Assembly: GCA_024230295.1 (NCBI GenBank)
Contig: JAAERN010000100.1
Coordinates: forward strand, 1 to 64,000
Direction of reading: 5' to 3'
Source of the DNA: Planctomycetota bacterium
GTDB lineage: Bacteria > Planctomycetota > Phycisphaerae > Phycisphaerales > SM1A02
Length of the DNA: 64,000 nt
Below the pieces are notes generated by a model, which was not told where the DNA came from, searched no databases, and saw only the letters and a program-made list of their open reading frames with translations. This document shows positions 41,681-49,910 of the stretch, piece by piece. The first letter of the stretch is position 1; the number at the start of each line of letters is the position of its first letter. Both the position numbers and the translations under genes were made by a program.

Positions 41681-42912
41681 GTGCCACCGCACCACGAAGA
41701 CGAAGACGACGCGTACTGACGCTCGGACCCATTCCGCCAATCGAGAGCAACGATACCGTAGAGGCGGAGCAAGTTGACTCATTGTTTGACGCGCTTGGTC
41801 TCATTGCCACCTGCCCGGCCCGCAGACCGATTGAGGCCATTCTCGTCGCTCCCGAATCGCCCATGGCCCTGCATGAAGTAGTCCGCAACGCAGAAGCTGT
41901 GAAGCGAGTGGATCCGACGGTTCAGATCATGCTCGTTTCCGATCAAGGGGCGACGTCGGCCATTGCATCGCAGGTTGATCGGTGTCTTCCATCGCCGCTC
42001 AATGCCGAATTGCTTGAACGCGCTTTGGATGGCGACCCGGCCATTAACGACGTGCTGCCGCAGGAGCCAGCAGCATCATCGCCGACGGAATCCGAATCGC
42101 AATCACAAGAGATTGGCGACACCGATCTCCTAGAAGCCATCCTGCAAGAAACCGATCAGGTCGTGCCACTGGCCATCAGAGCGATTGAACAACGAACTGG
42201 GGGCGGCACCATCGAGTACACCCAGGGTGGTGCAGGCGGTCCTGACGCAGCCCCTGTTCGTCGCGGACTCGTCACTTGGGGCAGCCTTCGCGGTAGACCT
42301 GTGGACGTGCTGGCACCTTGGGCCAGTTGGCTCGCTCGATGGATCGCGCTCGACGAAATGGTTTCGGGTCTACGTCACGATGCTCGGCGAGATCACCTCA
42401 CCGGAGCTTGGAACCGGTCGAGTTTCGAGCAGTACGCAACACAATCCATAGAAGAAGCCCGCCATCTTCGTCAGGAGTTGACGGTATTCGTGTTCGACAT
42501 CGATGGCTTCAAACAGTTCAACGACCGATTCGGACACGATGCAGGCGATACGATTCTCAAGTCTTTGGTACAGCTGCTCGGATCGGTGATTCGCGACGGG
42601 GATCGTGTGGGTCGGCTCGGCGGAGATGAGTTCGCTGTGCTGTTCTCGGATTTTTCGGGGCCGCGTACACCCGGCTCCCGTCACCCCGACACGGTGGAAG
42701 TACTGGCACATCGGTTTCAGAAACAGATATCGGATCTCAGATTCCCAGAACTTGGGCTCGCCGCACCGGGCCGGCTCAGCATCTCCGGCGGTCTCGCCAG
42801 TTTCCCGTGGGATGGCGATACGGTGCAGTCACTAATTCGTATCGCCGACCAACGGGCACTTGCTTCGAAGCGTCGTGGCAAGAACTGCCTCACTTTTGGT
42901 CCGGAGTCGTAG
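41677..42912 (+). CDS. Diguanylate cyclase with N-terminal receiver-like domain
   Basis: Makes cyclic-di-GMP. 411 residues from ATG 41677 (4-nt overlap with the upstream gene). The N-terminal ~120 residues form a divergent receiver-like domain (RRPIEAILVAPESP ... VQIMLVSDQGATSAIA); a Ser/Glu-rich linker and a ~90-residue helical part follow. The GGDEF domain (~240-405) has RDHLTGAWNRSSF, FVFDIDGFKQFNDRFGHDAGD and an intact active site GGDEF at 315-319. The inhibitory I-site RDGD (306-309) sits exactly five residues before it, so product inhibition is likely. The 3' end overlaps the convergent lyase gene by 23 nt. Confidence 0.9.
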   Translation: MSATAPRRRRRRVLTLGPIPPIESNDTVEAEQVDSLFDALGLIATCPARRPIEAILVAPESPMALHEVVRNAEAVKRVDPTVQIMLVSDQGATSAIASQVDRCLPSPLNAELLERALDGDPAINDVLPQEPAASSPTESESQSQEIGDTDLLEAILQETDQVVPLAIRAIEQRTGGGTIEYTQGGAGGPDAAPVRRGLVTWGSLRGRPVDVLAPWASWLARWIALDEMVSGLRHDARRDHLTGAWNRSSFEQYATQSIEEARHLRQELTVFVFDIDGFKQFNDRFGHDAGDTILKSLVQLLGSVIRDGDRVGRLGGDEFAVLFSDFSGPRTPGSRHPDTVEVLAHRFQKQISDLRFPELGLAAPGRLSISGGLASFPWDGDTVQSLIRIADQRALASKRRGKNCLTFGPES

Positions 42913-43777
42913 TACACCGACCTACAACACCGCGAATCCACTGACCGATGTCAGCCACAGCCGCCGCATCGACACCTGTACAGAATCCCATCGAATCACA
43001 CAGGCTGAGCAGTGTCTCGCTCGCGAGATTTCCTGGTGCGCCGGGCGCAAATGGACATCCACCAAGGCCCCCGACCGCAGCATCAAATCGCCGCGCGCCC
43101 AGTTCTAAGGCACGCCGCGCACATGACACGGCGCCCCCACGCGTGTCATGAAGGTGCAGGACCAGTTCATCAATGGGCACTATCTCGCCAACACATGCCA
43201 GTAGTCGCTCAATATCACTCGGCTCGGCAGCGCCGATTGTGTCTCCAAGGTCGATCTCCATAGCCCCGAGTGCCTGCAACTGTTCGATCACGCTCACCAC
43301 ATCGCCAGGATCAACAGCACCTTCATACGGACATGCCACCACACAACTGACATAAGCCCGAACCATTAAGCCTTCCGCCGCTGCGATCTGCACGACCGGT
43401 CTGAACCTCTCGATGGTCTCAGCAATTGTTGCGTTGGTGTTCTTCGCGGCGAATGTCTCACTGGCCGCGGTGAACACCGACACCTTCTGCACCCCCGCCT
43501 CGATCGCGCGAATCAACCCCCGCTCGTTCGGTACCAGAGCTGAGTAGACGCCACCTGGTCGCCTCTGAATACCTCCAAGCACCGATGCGGCATCTGAAAG
43601 TTGCGGAACTACATCAGGGCGCACAAATGCCGATACTTCAATCTCGGGAAACCCAGCTTGCGACAGCCGGTCGATCAACTCGATTTTTGTCTCGGCCGGA
43701 ATCACTTGCTGCTCGTTCTGCAGGCCGTCGCGGGGACCAACCTCGGTAATGACAATTGACTCGCCGGAGTTGCTCAT
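42890..43777 (-). CDS. Hydroxymethylglutaryl-CoA lyase
   Basis: Cleaves HMG-CoA to acetyl-CoA and acetoacetate at the end of leucine degradation. 295 residues. TIM-barrel signatures: EVGPRDGLQNE (catalytic Arg and metal Asp), EIEVSAFVRPDVVPQLSDA, LHLHDTRGG (metal histidines) and the active-site loop GLGGCPFAPGAPGN with its cysteine. The ATG overlaps the stop of a 56-residue membrane protein gene (ATGA). No other leucine-pathway genes are adjacent; the 2-oxoacid dehydrogenase at 60 kb could act in the same route. Confidence 0.94.
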   Translation of the reverse strand: MSNSGESIVITEVGPRDGLQNEQQVIPAETKIELIDRLSQAGFPEIEVSAFVRPDVVPQLSDAASVLGGIQRRPGGVYSALVPNERGLIRAIEAGVQKVSVFTAASETFAAKNTNATIAETIERFRPVVQIAAAEGLMVRAYVSCVVACPYEGAVDPGDVVSVIEQLQALGAMEIDLGDTIGAAEPSDIERLLACVGEIVPIDELVLHLHDTRGGAVSCARRALELGARRFDAAVGGLGGCPFAPGAPGNLASETLLSLCDSMGFCTGVDAAAVADIGQWIRGVVGRCTTTPDQK

Positions 43778-43944
43778 CGCTTACGCTCCGAGCGAGTTTC
43801 TCGCCGCTGCTGCGTAATGAAAAACGTCAACATAAATGCTGCCACGCCTATCGTGAGCAACACGGCAACTCCAAGCAGAATGAGTTCTGCCCACGTTGCG
43901 CCCGTTGACTCGGACACAGGTGCCGCTGAGAGTAATGGAATCAT
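43774..43944 (-). CDS. Small single-pass membrane protein (56 residues)
   Basis: Starts MIPLLSAAPVSESTGATW, then one hydrophobic helix (ELILLGVAVLLTIGVAAFML, with TFFIT after it), and ends in a basic tail QQRRETRSERKR. This gives an N-out/C-in prediction by the positive-inside rule. AGGAG lies 5 nt before the ATG. The ATG overlaps the ygfZ stop and its own stop overlaps the HMG-CoA lyase ATG, both as ATGA, so it is embedded in a fully coupled operon. The other-frame reading over the same bases is not supported. No family recognised. Confidence 0.75.
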   Translation of the reverse strand: MIPLLSAAPVSESTGATWAELILLGVAVLLTIGVAAFMLTFFITQQRRETRSERKR

Positions 43945-45128
43945 GATGTCTCCTCGATCTCCTCAAGTATGCCCATCACTTCCTCGCCATCTGCAAACAG
44001 TGTGACCGATTCGCCTGGGGAAGCCGCCGACCACTTGACCATCCCCATCGCAACGGCCTGATTGCCTCGCATTGGCGAAGGAGCGCTTGATGTGATCACC
44101 CCGATTGGATTTCCAAGAGCCCCATCGTCGCCACCAAGGATCTGCCCACCCGCAATCGGTAGTCGTTCATCCGAAACGACGATTCGCCTGAGTATCTGTT
44201 TGGGATTGCCGAGATGCTCCATCCGAGCGACAATCTCTTGTCCGGTATAGCAGCCCTTGTCGAAGTCCACGCGGCTTCGAAGGACTCCGGTCTCATGTGG
44301 AAGATTGGTCGGTCCGAAGTCGATATGCCACCACGGTGAAGCGGCCTCGACTCTGGCAATATTGACGGCGTACCACCCTGCGGTGCGGCATTTGGAGGCG
44401 ACAGCTTTGCCACGACCGTGAAGCGTCTCCCAGATCGCGGGGATGTCTTCCCTACTCGCTTGAATCCGCAGTCCCGGAACTCCGAGCAGGTCGCCCCGCA
44501 CGCATCTCACCGGCTTCGCTCCGACAGCACCAGCGATCGACGAACCCACCTCGGGCATTTCGATTGAACACGCTGCAAGAACTTCATGTGCCTCGGGGCC
44601 ATGCATTTCGATGGTGTAGAGATCTTCATCGAGTTCCAACTGAATGTCCTCGGAAAAAACAAGACGGTCGATCTCCGACATGACTGCAGGAACGTCGCTG
44701 CAGTCCACATCGATTAGCAGATTCGACTCGGTCCTCACGACATTGAAGTCGGACAGTATTCGGCCGGTCCGCTCCAACAGAAACGTCGATCGAACGCCGT
44801 TCACCGGCAGGTCTTCCAACTTGCGGGTGGTCAGTCGATTGAGTAGATCTATTGCATCGTCGCCTGAACATCGAATGACCGCGCGATATGCGGTATCCAC
44901 GAGCGCTATACCACTTCGCAGCGCCGCGTATTCCAGTTCAACGGCGCCAAGCGTCGCCAGCATCTGACGCTTCGGCGCTGACTCTTCGTCACTTCCCCAG
45001 ATGACATATTCGGGTTCGCCTCCCGCGAGGGACGTCGCCGCAGCTCCGGGGCGAGTCGCGGCCGAACGATCAATGCTCGATTCCGTCAACTTCCGCGCTT
45101 CTGCTGCATGATGATCACGAAGTGGCAT
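43941..45128 (-). CDS. ygfZ: Folate-binding YgfZ/GcvT-like protein
   Basis: Tetrahydrofolate-dependent factor that helps maintain certain Fe-S enzymes such as MiaB. 395 residues from ATG 45128, which has GGGAG 7 nt upstream. The family signature is VDFDKGCYTGQEIVARMEHLG (KGCYxGQE). The N-terminal ~60 residues are extra relative to E. coli YgfZ (326 residues). It overlaps the upstream amidotransferase gene by 14 nt and the downstream small gene by 4 nt. miaB and a cysteine desulfurase occur elsewhere in the window. Confidence 0.9.
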   Translation of the reverse strand: MPLRDHHAAEARKLTESSIDRSAATRPGAAATSLAGGEPEYVIWGSDEESAPKRQMLATLGAVELEYAALRSGIALVDTAYRAVIRCSGDDAIDLLNRLTTRKLEDLPVNGVRSTFLLERTGRILSDFNVVRTESNLLIDVDCSDVPAVMSEIDRLVFSEDIQLELDEDLYTIEMHGPEAHEVLAACSIEMPEVGSSIAGAVGAKPVRCVRGDLLGVPGLRIQASREDIPAIWETLHGRGKAVASKCRTAGWYAVNIARVEAASPWWHIDFGPTNLPHETGVLRSRVDFDKGCYTGQEIVARMEHLGNPKQILRRIVVSDERLPIAGGQILGGDDGALGNPIGVITSSAPSPMRGNQAVAMGMVKWSAASPGESVTLFADGEEVMGILEEIEETS

Positions 45129-45828
45129 GATGCAACTCCCTAGCCGCTCCAACCAGTTGCTCAAACAGTCCGCTCCCCAGCGGTCCCGGCTCGCATCGCT
45201 CGGGATGCCACTGGACTCCGAGTACAAAGTCCCGAGACTTATCACGAACTGCCTCGATCATACCGTCGTCCGATTGGGCCACGATTTCAAGCGTTCCGGA
45301 GGTCCGGAGCGCTTGATGGTGCCTGCTGTGAACTTCACCCGAACCGAGCAGGCCCGATACACCGTGACTCTTGCCATCTGAATGCAGACTCGCAGTTGGG
45401 CAAGAGTCCGGCAAGTGCTGATCCAACTCAGAGCCGCACTCCAACCCCATCAGTTGCATTCCAAAGCAAATTCCAAGTACAGGCAGATTCTGGCTCATGG
45501 CATGCCCTCGTACTGCTCGGTCAAATGCCTGCCGAATCGGATCTACTCGGAGCGCGCTGGGGTGCGTCGGGCGGCCCCAATCCTCCATGATCGGATCGTC
45601 CCCACCGGTCAAAATGATGCCCTGGCATCTTGATACCAATGCCTCGACGCTCTTCACAAGTGGTGGCAGGACCACGGGAAGCCCCCCAGCAGCGATGACC
45701 GCAGCGGCATATTCGGGACTGAGCCGAATCCGACCTTCTTGAATGTCAGGCGTCAATCCAATCAGGGGGCGGTTCGAGTCCACGGTACGGGGCCCTTTCG
45801 CTTTGGCAGCATTTCGTCTAGACTCCAT
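45115..45828 (-). CDS. Class I glutamine amidotransferase-like hydrolase (peptidase C26, PuuD-like)
   Basis: Probable gamma-glutamyl hydrolase of the gamma-Glu-GABA hydrolase type. 237 residues from ATG 45828. GIILTGGDDPIMEDWG lies near 75-90, the catalytic Cys is in LGICFGMQLMGLE, and the His-Glu pair is in GVQWHPERCE. The frame is open to 46083, but that stretch is antisense to rpsR, so the internal start is chosen. It is the first gene of the operon with ygfZ, the small membrane protein and HMG-CoA lyase. The substrate is not determinable. Confidence 0.88.
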   Translation of the reverse strand: MESRRNAAKAKGPRTVDSNRPLIGLTPDIQEGRIRLSPEYAAAVIAAGGLPVVLPPLVKSVEALVSRCQGIILTGGDDPIMEDWGRPTHPSALRVDPIRQAFDRAVRGHAMSQNLPVLGICFGMQLMGLECGSELDQHLPDSCPTASLHSDGKSHGVSGLLGSGEVHSRHHQALRTSGTLEIVAQSDDGMIEAVRDKSRDFVLGVQWHPERCEPGPLGSGLFEQLVGAARELHHATS

Positions 45829-45897
45829 GATTCGTCGCCCCGGACACGCGTCCGAGGCTGCTGGCCCCCAGTATCCACGACGAGGATTAAATTCGCC

Positions 45898-46140
45898 ATG
45901 CCCGCTCCCAGAGGAAACCGCCGAACCCGCCGCACCAAGATCGTCCACAAGGACGCCAAGGGAAATCCCTGGGTGGACTACAAGGACATCGATGATCTGC
46001 GGCGGCTCATGACCCCCAACGGAAAGATCTATTCCCGCAAACGACTTGGGACCAACGCAACGGAACAACGTCGCGTCAGCCAAGCCATCAAGCGGGCCCG
46101 TTTCATGGGGCTGCTCCCCTACACCAGCGGCACGCTGTAG
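45898..46140 (+). CDS. rpsR: Ribosomal protein bS18
   Basis: 30S platform protein. 80 residues from ATG 45898 with GAGGA 11 nt upstream. Family blocks are VDYKDIDDLRRLMTPNGKIYSRKRLG (PxGKIxxRRxTG-like) and QAIKRARFMGLLPYTS. It is not beside rpsF, ssb or rplI, its usual partners. It is divergent from the amidotransferase gene with a 69-nt gap. Confidence 0.95.
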   Translation: MPAPRGNRRTRRTKIVHKDAKGNPWVDYKDIDDLRRLMTPNGKIYSRKRLGTNATEQRRVSQAIKRARFMGLLPYTSGTL

Positions 46141-46254
46141 CCAATCCTGGCTCGAGTAACCCTTCGACCCACCAAAGCGATCCGTCGCCTGAGTTCCGTT
46201 GCGCCAGCCTTTCTTGACGGCTGAACACTTGGTCTCGGCGATACCGCAGTCGGA

Positions 46255-47613
46255 CTAATTGACACCTGCGATTCGCCGTAATACTCGCGAAGCGCCCCGC
46301 AGCAGGATTCTGAGACGAATACGACGGAGCGGTTCGTCACGGGGATGCAGCCGGCGACCTCTCTTCGCCCAGGCCCACGCCGTCGAAAGTCGATCTTGCT
46401 CAAGGGCCACGATGGCGAGATTCGAGATCGAGGCGACACATAATTCGTCAAGCCTCAGTACCGACCGACTGATCGTCCGACCACCATCAAAGTCTCCGGA
46501 CAAGTACCGCGCCTTGGCGAGCATTCGGAGCAAGTCGACGTCCTCTGTGTCGCCCAACCGGCATTGCCGCTGTCGACAGCGATCCAGCACAAAGGCTGCA
46601 TCTGCAGGCATTCCAGCGGCAAGGAGCAATTCGCCGAACGAGTGTTGCGACTCCTCCGAAGGTGCGCCCGGACTGTTCTCTCGAAGCCGCTGAACAGATC
46701 GACTCAAAAGCCGCTTGGCATCGCCAGCCTGTCCGAGATGCAGCAGGCATTCCGCAAGAAGGCGATCACAGTCGGAATAATCTCGGTCAAGTCGACGTAC
46801 CAGTTGGAATGTCAGTGCAGCCTGCTGGTATCGCTGGTGCTGCATTGCAATCAATGCGAGTTGAAAATGAGCATGCGCATTCGTCGGCTCAATTCCAATG
46901 ATCTGCCGAAGCACAGCTCCTGCCTCATCAGACCGATCTGTTCGAACGAGTAGGTTTGCCCAAGACAGTGCCACACTCGCATCGACCGGTGCACCCTTGA
47001 CAATCCGCTCAAATACCTCTGTAGCCTCATCGATCCGGCCACTTGCTGCCATTACCTCGGCAAGAAGATGGTGTGCTCTCAGATACCGTGGATCGATTCG
47101 AACTGCCTCCTCCAAACACCAGCCAGCCCGGTTCCAATGCTGCCGAATGAAAAGGCTCCGGCCAATCGCAGTCAAACAGCCAGCGGTTGGACACGTCAGT
47201 TGCATCTCTGAGAGATAGAACGTGGTTTCGGCTTCATCATGACGCCCTGCATCCACATGGGCATCGATCAGCCGGATCCATCCCTGCTCATCGGTCGGAT
47301 CAATTCGGATCAATTGCTCCAGCCGTGTCACGGCAGTATCGAAATCACCTGCGATCAAACTCACTGTCGCAGCAGCGTCAACGTGATCGACTACGCCAGG
47401 TTCCAGTTCAGCCGCCTCATCGAAGCAGGCCCTGGCCTCTGGCAGCCTTTCCGCATACTGAAGAATGAGCCCAAGGCGGTGATGCCACTCAGGATGGGTC
47501 CGATCAATGGCTATCGCTTGCCGCAAGGCTGTTTCAGCCTCGCCAAGCCGACCTGACTCGAAGAGATCTTCGGCACGTTCAGCCAAGATCTCGGCATCCA
47601 ACCAGTTGCTCAT
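46255..47613 (-). CDS. Tetratricopeptide-repeat protein
   Basis: 452 residues made almost entirely of TPR units (at least nine), for example GRLGEAETALRQAIAIDRTH, YLRAHHLLAEVMAASGRIDE and RYQQAALTFQLVRRLDRDYS. No signal peptide or membrane helix, so it is probably a cytoplasmic scaffold. ATG 47613 has a strong GGAGG 4 nt upstream. Divergent from the HEAT-like protein gene. No specific partner is indicated. Confidence 0.85.
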   Translation of the reverse strand: MSNWLDAEILAERAEDLFESGRLGEAETALRQAIAIDRTHPEWHHRLGLILQYAERLPEARACFDEAAELEPGVVDHVDAAATVSLIAGDFDTAVTRLEQLIRIDPTDEQGWIRLIDAHVDAGRHDEAETTFYLSEMQLTCPTAGCLTAIGRSLFIRQHWNRAGWCLEEAVRIDPRYLRAHHLLAEVMAASGRIDEATEVFERIVKGAPVDASVALSWANLLVRTDRSDEAGAVLRQIIGIEPTNAHAHFQLALIAMQHQRYQQAALTFQLVRRLDRDYSDCDRLLAECLLHLGQAGDAKRLLSRSVQRLRENSPGAPSEESQHSFGELLLAAGMPADAAFVLDRCRQRQCRLGDTEDVDLLRMLAKARYLSGDFDGGRTISRSVLRLDELCVASISNLAIVALEQDRLSTAWAWAKRGRRLHPRDEPLRRIRLRILLRGASRVLRRIAGVN

Positions 47614-47747
47614 CGGTCCTCCGTGTGCGGGCTCTTCCACCGCTCAGTGCCCAGTGTACGCTGGGTTTCACCTCCGAGGAGCAACTGGGCCGATTCCTCG
47701 ACCATGATGAGTGTCGCAGGCGCGTAGAATGCCCTCCAACTCGATTC

Positions 47748-49838
47748 ATGCACTACCAATCACTCACTTTGATGATCGTCCTGCTGGCAGGGGCCTGCGC
47801 ATCGCCACCTCATCTCGGTGAGGCGCCACCAGCAGACCCGGTTCCGGTTGACCTCGCTGCGGCCGATCAACGCAGGCTTCAGTTGTCATCGCTCGTTCTT
47901 ACGAGCGACGCTAACGATGTAGATGCACAGGTCCGAGCCGCTGCAGCGGCCGAACTTCTTTCTCTGTATGCGCCTCAGGCCAGAGAACTCTTGATCAAAG
48001 CACTCGGAAGTGATCGGCCGGAAGTCCAGAAGGCAACCCTTGAGGCGATCCGGGACGCCCCTTCAATCGATCTCTCGTTCCGTGACGTCTTGGTCGAAAC
48101 CCTTCCGCAAAGTACCGATCAATTGCAGCCGCTAATCATAGAACTGGTTGCTCGGTATGGACAACATGACGCCAACATCATGGAACAAATCACATCAATT
48201 GCACTTGATGACGATCGCGCCGCATCGGAGCGGATTGCCGCTATCCACAGCCTCGGATCATTTCACCACGCACCCGCTCGCGCAGCGGGCAAACTCATGC
48301 AGGTCCTTGGACAGAACCATGGCTCTGACTCTCCAATCGAGTTGGCTGCCACCCGTCAACTCGCAAGCCTCACCGGGCTGCCGAAGCAGGACAATGCCCA
48401 GTACTGGCTGACTTGGTGGCGAGAGAATCGAGACCGTCCGTCCGAGCGATGGCTGCAGGACACAGTCGACGCACTCACCAAACAAGCAACAGTTCAAACG
48501 CAACAATTGACCGAAGCGCGAGCCGAGCAGCAACGAATGTCCGAGCGTGTGCTCACAACGTACCGGGATTTCTGGCCGTTTCTCTCGATCGAACAGCAGC
48601 AGGAGCAACTGCTGCCCCTTCTCCACGATGAACTCCCGGCCATCCGGCTCTTTGGCCTCAATCGTCTTGCCGTACAGCTTCGAGATGGCCATGCCAACCC
48701 ACAGGGCGAAGCAGCAGGGCTGACACTTCTGGAGGACCCCGATCCAATAATTCGCCGTGCAGCCGCATCACTGTTACCAGAATTTGGTCCGGATGAAGTT
48801 GCAACTGCAGTGGCAGCTCAATTCACCGTCGAAACCGATGCAGCAGTTCTAGCAACATTGCTTCCTCGGATTGCATCATCACGCCCCGATCTCCTCTCGC
48901 CCCAGAAACTCACGGCACTTCTTGGGCAGGATGCCGTTCGGCCGGCTGCAATGCATGCCGTCCAAACAGTCCTCTCAGACCCCGCACGCAGAACTGCTGA
49001 GTTCATTGATGCACTCCGTCCAGCCGTGCGAGCGGCCTACGGTCAATCTCCTGACCCGGAAGGTGCAATCGCGCTCGGCCTCGTAGGTGACGAGAATGAT
49101 CTCGTCGTGCTCGCCCAGAAGCTTGATGAAGACGATGCCACGTGGCGAGCTGCTGCCGCTCAGGCTCTATTCATGCGAGGGATGCACGAGCCGCTGAAGC
49201 AACGAGCTACAGATCCGGCCGTATACCCATTCGTGCTCAGCGCTGCCGATGCCATCGAGGGTCTCCCAGGTCTAAGAGAGATTGCAGGCCTGAATCCTCC
49301 AGAGGAGTTCAAGCCTCGGTGGACAAAATCGCTGCTCGAATCGGCCGCACAGATTGATCCAGCGGATGCGGTGCAAGCGGACGAGATTCTGGCGACACTT
49401 CCAGACATCTCGGCTGCTCAACGGGCGGCCGCGCTGCAGCGTGCCTTTGGTAGCGACCAACTGGATGGTCAGGCCAAGGTAGATCTCGCAACCAGACTTG
49501 GGCCGCTTGTTTTGCAGACTGGCGATCCACGGGCCGTGGTCACAATGATCGATCAAATTCCAGAAGGGCGACGCACACCCGAGCTCGGCGCCCTGCGGTT
49601 CACAGCCGCCATACGAGGTCGACTGTTTGACGAAGCCGCCGAGACACAAAACGATTTGCCCGCATGGATCGAAGCCTTCGAGGAAATGAAAGCCACGCAA
49701 CCCGAGGCTGCAGACCTTGTGCGCACGGAGATCGTGAAGCGATTCCAGGATGACTTGGATGAATCTGCACTGGAGCGACTCGGTCTGGCCGCCGACCCGA
49801 TGATGGGAGACGCAGCCGAGCCCGAGCAACAAGAATAG
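47748..49838 (+). CDS. Exported HEAT-like repeat protein, possible lipoprotein
   Basis: 696 residues. The N-terminus MHYQSLTLMIVLLAGACASP looks like a lipoprotein signal with Cys18, although the lipobox AGAC is imperfect. The rest is helical repeat (armadillo/HEAT type), with motifs such as DVDAQVRAAAAAELLSLYAP, PEVQKATLEAIRDAP and DPDPIIRRAAASLLPEFGPD. A long coiled-coil-like stretch (TKQATVQTQQLTEARAEQQR) lies at ~245-270. The C-terminus is acidic (AEPEQQE). Probably an envelope protein-protein interaction scaffold; function unknown. The open frame reaches 47625 without coding signal. Confidence 0.82.
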   Translation: MHYQSLTLMIVLLAGACASPPHLGEAPPADPVPVDLAAADQRRLQLSSLVLTSDANDVDAQVRAAAAAELLSLYAPQARELLIKALGSDRPEVQKATLEAIRDAPSIDLSFRDVLVETLPQSTDQLQPLIIELVARYGQHDANIMEQITSIALDDDRAASERIAAIHSLGSFHHAPARAAGKLMQVLGQNHGSDSPIELAATRQLASLTGLPKQDNAQYWLTWWRENRDRPSERWLQDTVDALTKQATVQTQQLTEARAEQQRMSERVLTTYRDFWPFLSIEQQQEQLLPLLHDELPAIRLFGLNRLAVQLRDGHANPQGEAAGLTLLEDPDPIIRRAAASLLPEFGPDEVATAVAAQFTVETDAAVLATLLPRIASSRPDLLSPQKLTALLGQDAVRPAAMHAVQTVLSDPARRTAEFIDALRPAVRAAYGQSPDPEGAIALGLVGDENDLVVLAQKLDEDDATWRAAAAQALFMRGMHEPLKQRATDPAVYPFVLSAADAIEGLPGLREIAGLNPPEEFKPRWTKSLLESAAQIDPADAVQADEILATLPDISAAQRAAALQRAFGSDQLDGQAKVDLATRLGPLVLQTGDPRAVVTMIDQIPEGRRTPELGALRFTAAIRGRLFDEAAETQNDLPAWIEAFEEMKATQPEAADLVRTEIVKRFQDDLDESALERLGLAADPMMGDAAEPEQQE

Positions 49839-49910
49839 TCCTCGGCGTCGTCGTCGATCGCGTCCACGAAAATTCCAATGCCACCCGCAGGACATCAGGA
49901 GAGCTCTCTC

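Noticed and set aside
43781-43966. 61-codon minus-strand frame between ygfZ and the lyase
   Set aside because: Wrong frame; the frame at 43774-43944 has the ribosome site, hydrophobic helix and coupled stop/start codons.
45771-45790. tRNA T-arm-like GGTTCGAGTCC
   Set aside because: Lies in the coding sequence for DSNRPLIGL of the amidotransferase; no cloverleaf forms around it.
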